From positions 1-8,696 of the forward strand of contig CAMVAG010000090.1 of assembly GCA_947165405.1 (NCBI GenBank): 8,696 nt of DNA, in the 5' to 3' direction. Position numbers and translations under genes: made by a program. The notes beneath the pieces are model-generated. The model saw nothing but the letters and a program-made list of their open reading frames with translations. It had not been told where the DNA came from and made no database searches. The stretch is from an uncultured Selenomonadales bacterium (GTDB taxonomy: Bacteria; Bacillota; Negativicutes; Selenomonadales; Selenomonadaceae). This document shows, piece after piece, positions 6,083 to 8,696 of the stretch (its first letter is position 1; each line of letters begins with the position of its first letter).

Positions 6083-7123
6083 TTATTTTTTCTTGTCCTT
6101 CTGCTTTTTGGTTATCCACTTGTCAATCCAATCCTCATTGTCTTCGGGCTGAACAGAAAAATTTTTTCCGTCACTCGTGATTGTAATGGTTTTGTTCCAG
6201 CGCGTGCAGAAAATTTTTTTCTCGTCGATGCCTTGCGCCAAATAATTTTCAAGCGGCTCAAGATGAGGGTGCCCGTAAGTGTTGCGGCGTTCCTCGTCGG
6301 GTCCGCAAGAAATTACGACGACGCTCGGATTGACCGCCGCGACAAATTCTTTCGTCGACGCCGTGTAGCTGCCGTGGTGTCCCGCCTTCAACACGTCGCA
6401 TTTTAAATCTTTAGCCTTATTGTTCGATAAGAGAGCCGCCTCGACTTCTTTTTCCGCGTCGCCCGTGAACATCATGGAAAATTTTTTGTAAGTGAGTTTG
6501 CCGACGACGGATTCGTTATTCGGGTCAGACTTCCAACCGCCTTCGTTGACGGCGTTGACAAGTTCGGGCGTCGGGTAGAGGACATTGAACTTGACGGAAT
6601 TTCCGAAGTCCAAAGTTTCTCCGGCTTTCAAACTTTTGTGAACAATGCCCTTTGCGTTGACGGCTTTCATGTAACTTTTATAAAGCGGCGAAGTCGAAGC
6701 AATGCCGTTGTCGTAAACTTCCGCGACGGAAATTTTTTCAAGATAAGGATTCGCGGTGAGCTCCTTCTTGCTCGGATTGATTAAAACTTTCGCGCTGCCG
6801 ATATGGTCGGCGTGCGGGTGCGTCAAGATGAGTTTGTCAATCTTCGTGACGGAAAATTTTTCCAGCTCCTTAACCAAAAGCTCGCGCTCGTCGGTGTCGG
6901 ACGTGTCGACTAAAATTGTTTGCTTGCCTGTTTGAATCAAAATCGCATCGCCCTGCCCGACATTGAGCATGGAAATTTTCAAGTCGCCTTCGACGTTTCC
7001 GGCTTGAGCCTCTTCTTTTGATTCGGCTTGCGTGTCGTCTTTAGCCTCCTCTTTTTCTTGAGAGCCGCAGCCGCTTAAGATAAACGTCATCAGCAAGAGT
7101 ACCGTTAAAAAAATTTTTCTCAT
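6083..7123 (-). CDS. ComEC-like metallo-beta-lactamase-fold lipoprotein (copy 2)
   Basis: The 346-residue paralog of the next gene is likewise a lipoprotein. The signal peptide ends in LSGC (C19), then comes an acidic, Glu/Lys/Gln-rich linker (about 20-46). The MBL domain shows LNVGQGDAILIQT, LVDTS where the partner has LIDTG, HPHADH (102-107), TGDAE (220-224) and LKAGHHGS (245-252). Metal ligands appear intact, so activity is expected; the substrate is unknown. ATG 7123 is chosen over the longer frame (7192) because AAGGA lies 7 bases upstream and a canonical signal peptide starts there; the longer frame overlaps the preceding small gene. The gap from that gene's stop is 4 bases. It is alike to copy 1 over most of the length, including a 52-base identical stretch, so the pair arose by tandem duplication. 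Confidence 0.9.
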   Translation of the reverse strand: MRKIFLTVLLLMTFILSGCGSQEKEEAKDDTQAESKEEAQAGNVEGDLKISMLNVGQGDAILIQTGKQTILVDTSDTDERELLVKELEKFSVTKIDKLILTHPHADHIGSAKVLINPSKKELTANPYLEKISVAEVYDNGIASTSPLYKSYMKAVNAKGIVHKSLKAGETLDFGNSVKFNVLYPTPELVNAVNEGGWKSDPNNESVVGKLTYKKFSMMFTGDAEKEVEAALLSNNKAKDLKCDVLKAGHHGSYTASTKEFVAAVNPSVVVISCGPDEERRNTYGHPHLEPLENYLAQGIDEKKIFCTRWNKTITITSDGKNFSVQPEDNEDWIDKWITKKQKDKKK

Positions 7124-7127
7124 TGAA

Positions 7128-7319
7128 TCATCCTTTCTCGTTCTTGTAAATAATGTAAAGCCGAATAAGTTTCGTAACCGTCCAGAATGCAAACGACGCC
7201 ATATAAATTTTGTCGAGCATTGAGAGGTTATCGTAATCGAAATGAATAAAGAGGAATATCGCCGCCAATATAATCAGTGCGTCGAATTTGTCAAACGCTT
7301 TCTTCAAAATTTCTATCAT
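7128..7319 (-). CDS. Small membrane protein, first gene of the envelope operon
   Basis: The 63-residue product has two hydrophobic segments (about 13-30 and 38-58), separated by DYDNLSMLDK, with charged ends (EILKKAFDK, YKNEKG). It matches no family I know. Evidence that it is real: ATG 7319 has GGAGG 7 bases upstream, a strong promoter just before it, and a stop (7128-7130) that overlaps the ribosome site of the next gene, leaving 4 bases to its start. A helical-hairpin membrane protein heading an operon of lipoproteins could be an anchor, regulator or assembly factor, but nothing in the sequence decides this. Confidence 0.75.
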   Translation of the reverse strand: MIEILKKAFDKFDALIILAAIFLFIHFDYDNLSMLDKIYMASFAFWTVTKLIRLYIIYKNEKG

Positions 7320-7342
7320 GAAATCTCCTCCTTCCCGCGCAG

Positions 7343-7372
7343 ATTATATCATGTTTATTTCATGCTTGACAA
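7343..7372 (-). promoter_or_regulatory. Main promoter of the envelope operon
   Basis: On the minus strand a -35 TTGTCA (7367-7372) and a perfect -10 TATAAT (7343-7348) are 18 bases apart, and TG-A precedes the -10 (extended element). Expected start is near 7336, about 16 bases before ATG 7319. This is the best vegetative-type promoter in the window and the only clear one ahead of the six genes. Confidence 0.85.
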
Positions 7373-7400
7373 AGATTTTTTGCGGCAAGTAAAAAAATTT

Positions 7401-7422
7401 TTGACGAAAAATTTTCCGTCAA
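7401..7422. promoter_or_regulatory. 22-base near-perfect palindrome upstream of the operon promoter
   Basis: TTGACG and CGTCAA flank an AAAATTTT core, with a single A/C mismatch pair next to the arms. It lies about 30 bases upstream of the -35 box. On the minus strand it is followed by AAATTTTTTT, so it could be a back-up terminator for the LPP20-domain gene; alternatively it is an operator. Sequence alone cannot separate these. Confidence 0.4.
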
Positions 7423-7452
7423 CTGCCCGCTGCTTTTCAAATATTTCCGGTC

Positions 7453-7480
7453 AAAAAAAAACGCCGAAGTCGGCGAAAAA
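7453..7480 (-). terminator. Terminator of the LPP20-domain gene
   Basis: The 5-bp GC stem CGCCG/CGGCG (7462-7466 with 7471-7475, or 6 bp with a two-base loop) is followed on the minus strand by nine T's (7461-7453). It starts about 20 bases after the stop at 7497. It isolates this gene from the operon downstream, and together with the promoter and palindrome accounts for the gene-free stretch 7320-7496. Confidence 0.85.
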
Positions 7481-7496
7481 TTATCTTGAAAAAATT

Positions 7497-8618
7497 TTAA
7501 TAGTCGAAGAGGAAAACGACCTTCATGTCTTTTAAAAATTTCGTGGCGTAATTTTCAATCAAAACGCGATTCGAATCGGGGATTGTCAAGACGGGATTGC
7601 TGTTGAAATTTTTTACGGCGATTGCCTTGACGACGAGCGGATTGTCTCCTGCGCGGTCGACGCTTTCCTCGTCGCTGATATAATCCGCCATGCCCATTGA
7701 AATTATTTTGTCGATGTCAAGATTTTTGTGGCCGTAGATTTTTGTGCCGTTGGAATTTTCAATGACGGGGCTCATGACCGGTTGCAAGTCCAAGCCGCGG
7801 CAGTCGACGACCAAACCGGTGTAATCGCCTTGAGCCAGCGAAGCGTATTCCGAAACAGTTCTGCGCACGGGTTGAGTTGTCGTCGGCGTGTCGTAAACTG
7901 TTTGCGAATTTTGGACGGGCTCTTGATAAGTCGGTTGTTGATAAGTCGGCTCCTGCACCGTCAAATTATTTGTCGCCAGCTTTTGCAAAATGATTGTGTC
8001 AAGCGATTGCATTGACATCCTCGAAAGCGGCGGCTTGTAAGACGTTACGGGCGTGGCAGGTTCGCGGTTTGCTCTCGTGATTTCGAATCTGCGCTTGAGC
8101 GGCGTCGAAGAGTTGTAAGGCATGGAAGACGGCTCAACTTCGAGGACGGGGTCGGGGAAAGGTTCGACTTCCGAAGATTTTTCAAAGACGGCTCCCGCCA
8201 ATGAATTCGACGTGCCGAAGAGCGGCATTTGCATTACGACACGATAGCCGCCTTCTTCCAAATAAGTTTCGTTGACGACAACCGCGCCGCGAATCGTCGC
8301 CGCAACTTTGATTTTTATTTGGTCGTAAGTCGTCAGCATTTTCTCGACGGTCGTTTCGCCCTCGACGCGCACGCCGTTGATAATTTCGGCAAGTTTGCGA
8401 TAAGCATCTGCCCGCGCAGCTTTGGAAGCCCAATTCCTCGCCTGCAGTTGATTGACGGCAACGGACGGAATAAGCCCTTCGCCCGTCACGGTCACGACTC
8501 TGTTTTTCCAATCGACGCCGTCGACATAATTAACGGCTTGGGTTTCGGCGGATACACTTGCACTCGCCGCGAACAAAATTGCCGCCGCGATTGCCGCAAA
8601 AATTTTTGGCACCTTCAT
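7497..8618 (-). CDS. Exported LPP20-family protein
   Basis: The 373-residue product is exported: the signal peptide is about 1-24 (SVSA before ETQ) with no lipobox cysteine, although many LPP20 relatives are lipoproteins. An LPP20/FlgO-T-like domain spans about 38-122, with VTGEG, the helix QLQARNWASKAARADAYRKL and IINGVRV. Then comes a Pro/Gln/Thr-rich linker (about 130-250) holding a tandem PTYQQ-PTYQE, and a C-terminal domain (about 256-373) with GLVVDCRGLDLQPVMSPVI and IYGHKNLD. The role in the envelope is unknown; the linker may span or touch the wall. ATG 8618 is chosen (AGGAG 10 bases upstream); ATG 8624 (4 bases from it, adding ME) is nearly as good. It is a single gene with its own terminator. 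The sole Cys is in the C-terminal domain. Confidence 0.85.
   Translation of the reverse strand: MKVPKIFAAIAAAILFAASASVSAETQAVNYVDGVDWKNRVVTVTGEGLIPSVAVNQLQARNWASKAARADAYRKLAEIINGVRVEGETTVEKMLTTYDQIKIKVAATIRGAVVVNETYLEEGGYRVVMQMPLFGTSNSLAGAVFEKSSEVEPFPDPVLEVEPSSMPYNSSTPLKRRFEITRANREPATPVTSYKPPLSRMSMQSLDTIILQKLATNNLTVQEPTYQQPTYQEPVQNSQTVYDTPTTTQPVRRTVSEYASLAQGDYTGLVVDCRGLDLQPVMSPVIENSNGTKIYGHKNLDIDKIISMGMADYISDEESVDRAGDNPLVVKAIAVKNFNSNPVLTIPDSNRVLIENYATKFLKDMKVVFLFDY
7923..7949 (-). repeat. 15-base tandem repeat in the linker of the LPP20-domain protein
   Basis: The 12-base plus-strand string TTGATAAGTCGG occurs at 7923-7934 and 7938-7949 with a 15-base period. It encodes the repeated pentapeptide PTYQQ/PTYQE and could vary in copy number by slippage without a frameshift. 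Confidence 0.7.
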
Positions 8619-8641
8619 CTCCATCACTCTCCTTTGCCGAA

Positions 8642-8650
8642 AATTTATCA
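8642..8650 (-). promoter_or_regulatory. Possible extended -10 promoter of the LPP20-domain gene
   Basis: The minus strand reads TG-A-TAAATT within AAGCTGTGATAAA (8644-8656), the same 13-base string as upstream of the LysE-type gene. No good -35 is seen 17 or 18 bases upstream, where the dispersed repeat begins. Confidence 0.4.
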
Positions 8651-8665
8651 CAGCTTTATTAAAAC

Positions 8666-8696
8666 TCTTTAAAAGTTTCTTCTACTTTTTCTTTGC
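8666..8696. repeat. Dispersed repeat (copy 2), cut by the window end
   Basis: These 31 bases match 2150-2181 with one substitution and one missing T, including an exact 20-base tail, TTTCTTCTACTTTTTCTTTGC less its first T. The window stops at the point where the palindrome loop would begin. It lies upstream of the LPP20-domain gene. Confidence 0.65.

Noticed and set aside
5044..7123. MBL genes as full ComEC competence proteins
   Set aside because: They lack the competence membrane domain and the OB-fold region; each is a lipoprotein with only the MBL domain.
7367..7396. Plus-strand TTGACA-N18-TAAAAA promoter-like pair
   Set aside because: It is the opposite face of the operon -35 region; no plus-strand gene follows and the -10 is poor.
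7242..7535. Plus-strand open frame of 97 codons
   Set aside because: It runs antisense across the small membrane gene, the operon promoter and the terminator, lacks a well-spaced ribosome site, and has no recognisable domain.
7923..7949. Short tandem repeat considered as a CRISPR or minisatellite seed
   Set aside because: There are only two units, in frame in a coding linker; no spacers or cas genes are present.

Overview
The window looks like chromosomal DNA of a low-to-middle GC bacterium related to Firmicutes. A diderm Negativicutes/Selenomonas-like lineage is my best guess, by inference only. Pointers are a GerMN-domain lipoprotein next to an AMIN/Amidase_3 cell-wall amidase, a DUF3006 protein paired with ComEC-like metallo-beta-lactamase (MBL) proteins, an LPP20-family exported protein, strong GGAGG ribosome sites, frequent TTG/GTG starts, and sigma-A-type promoters with extended -10 elements. 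I see no phage, transposase, CRISPR or RNA gene.

Layout. Bases 1-104 hold the last 33 codons of a plus-strand gene that ends in a bidirectional terminator (116-158). A LysE/RhtB-type exporter (158-784, minus) and a membrane family-2 glycosyltransferase (880-2133, plus) are divergent, with facing promoters in 785-879. The glycosyltransferase is followed by a dispersed-repeat fragment (2150-2194) and a terminator. A Cof-type HAD phosphatase (2253-3050, minus) follows.

The core is a tightly packed minus-strand operon from 7319 down to 3126. In order of transcription it encodes a 63-residue membrane protein, two paralogous MBL lipoproteins, a DUF3006 protein, an N-acetylmuramoyl-L-alanine amidase and a GerMN lipoprotein. 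Junctions are 4, 19, -4, 9 and 2 bases. It starts at a TTGTCA-N18-TATAAT promoter with an extended -10 (7343-7372) and ends at a terminator (3081-3121). The HAD gene lies just past that terminator and may receive read-through. All products except DUF3006 carry an export or membrane signal, so the operon seems to act at the cell envelope: cell-wall hydrolysis plus an exported MBL hydrolase activity of unknown substrate.

Bases 7497-8618 (minus) encode an exported LPP20-domain protein with its own terminator. The window ends inside a second copy of the dispersed repeat (8666-8696) lying upstream of that gene. The least explained part is the duplicated exported MBL pair embedded with DUF3006 in a cell-wall operon.
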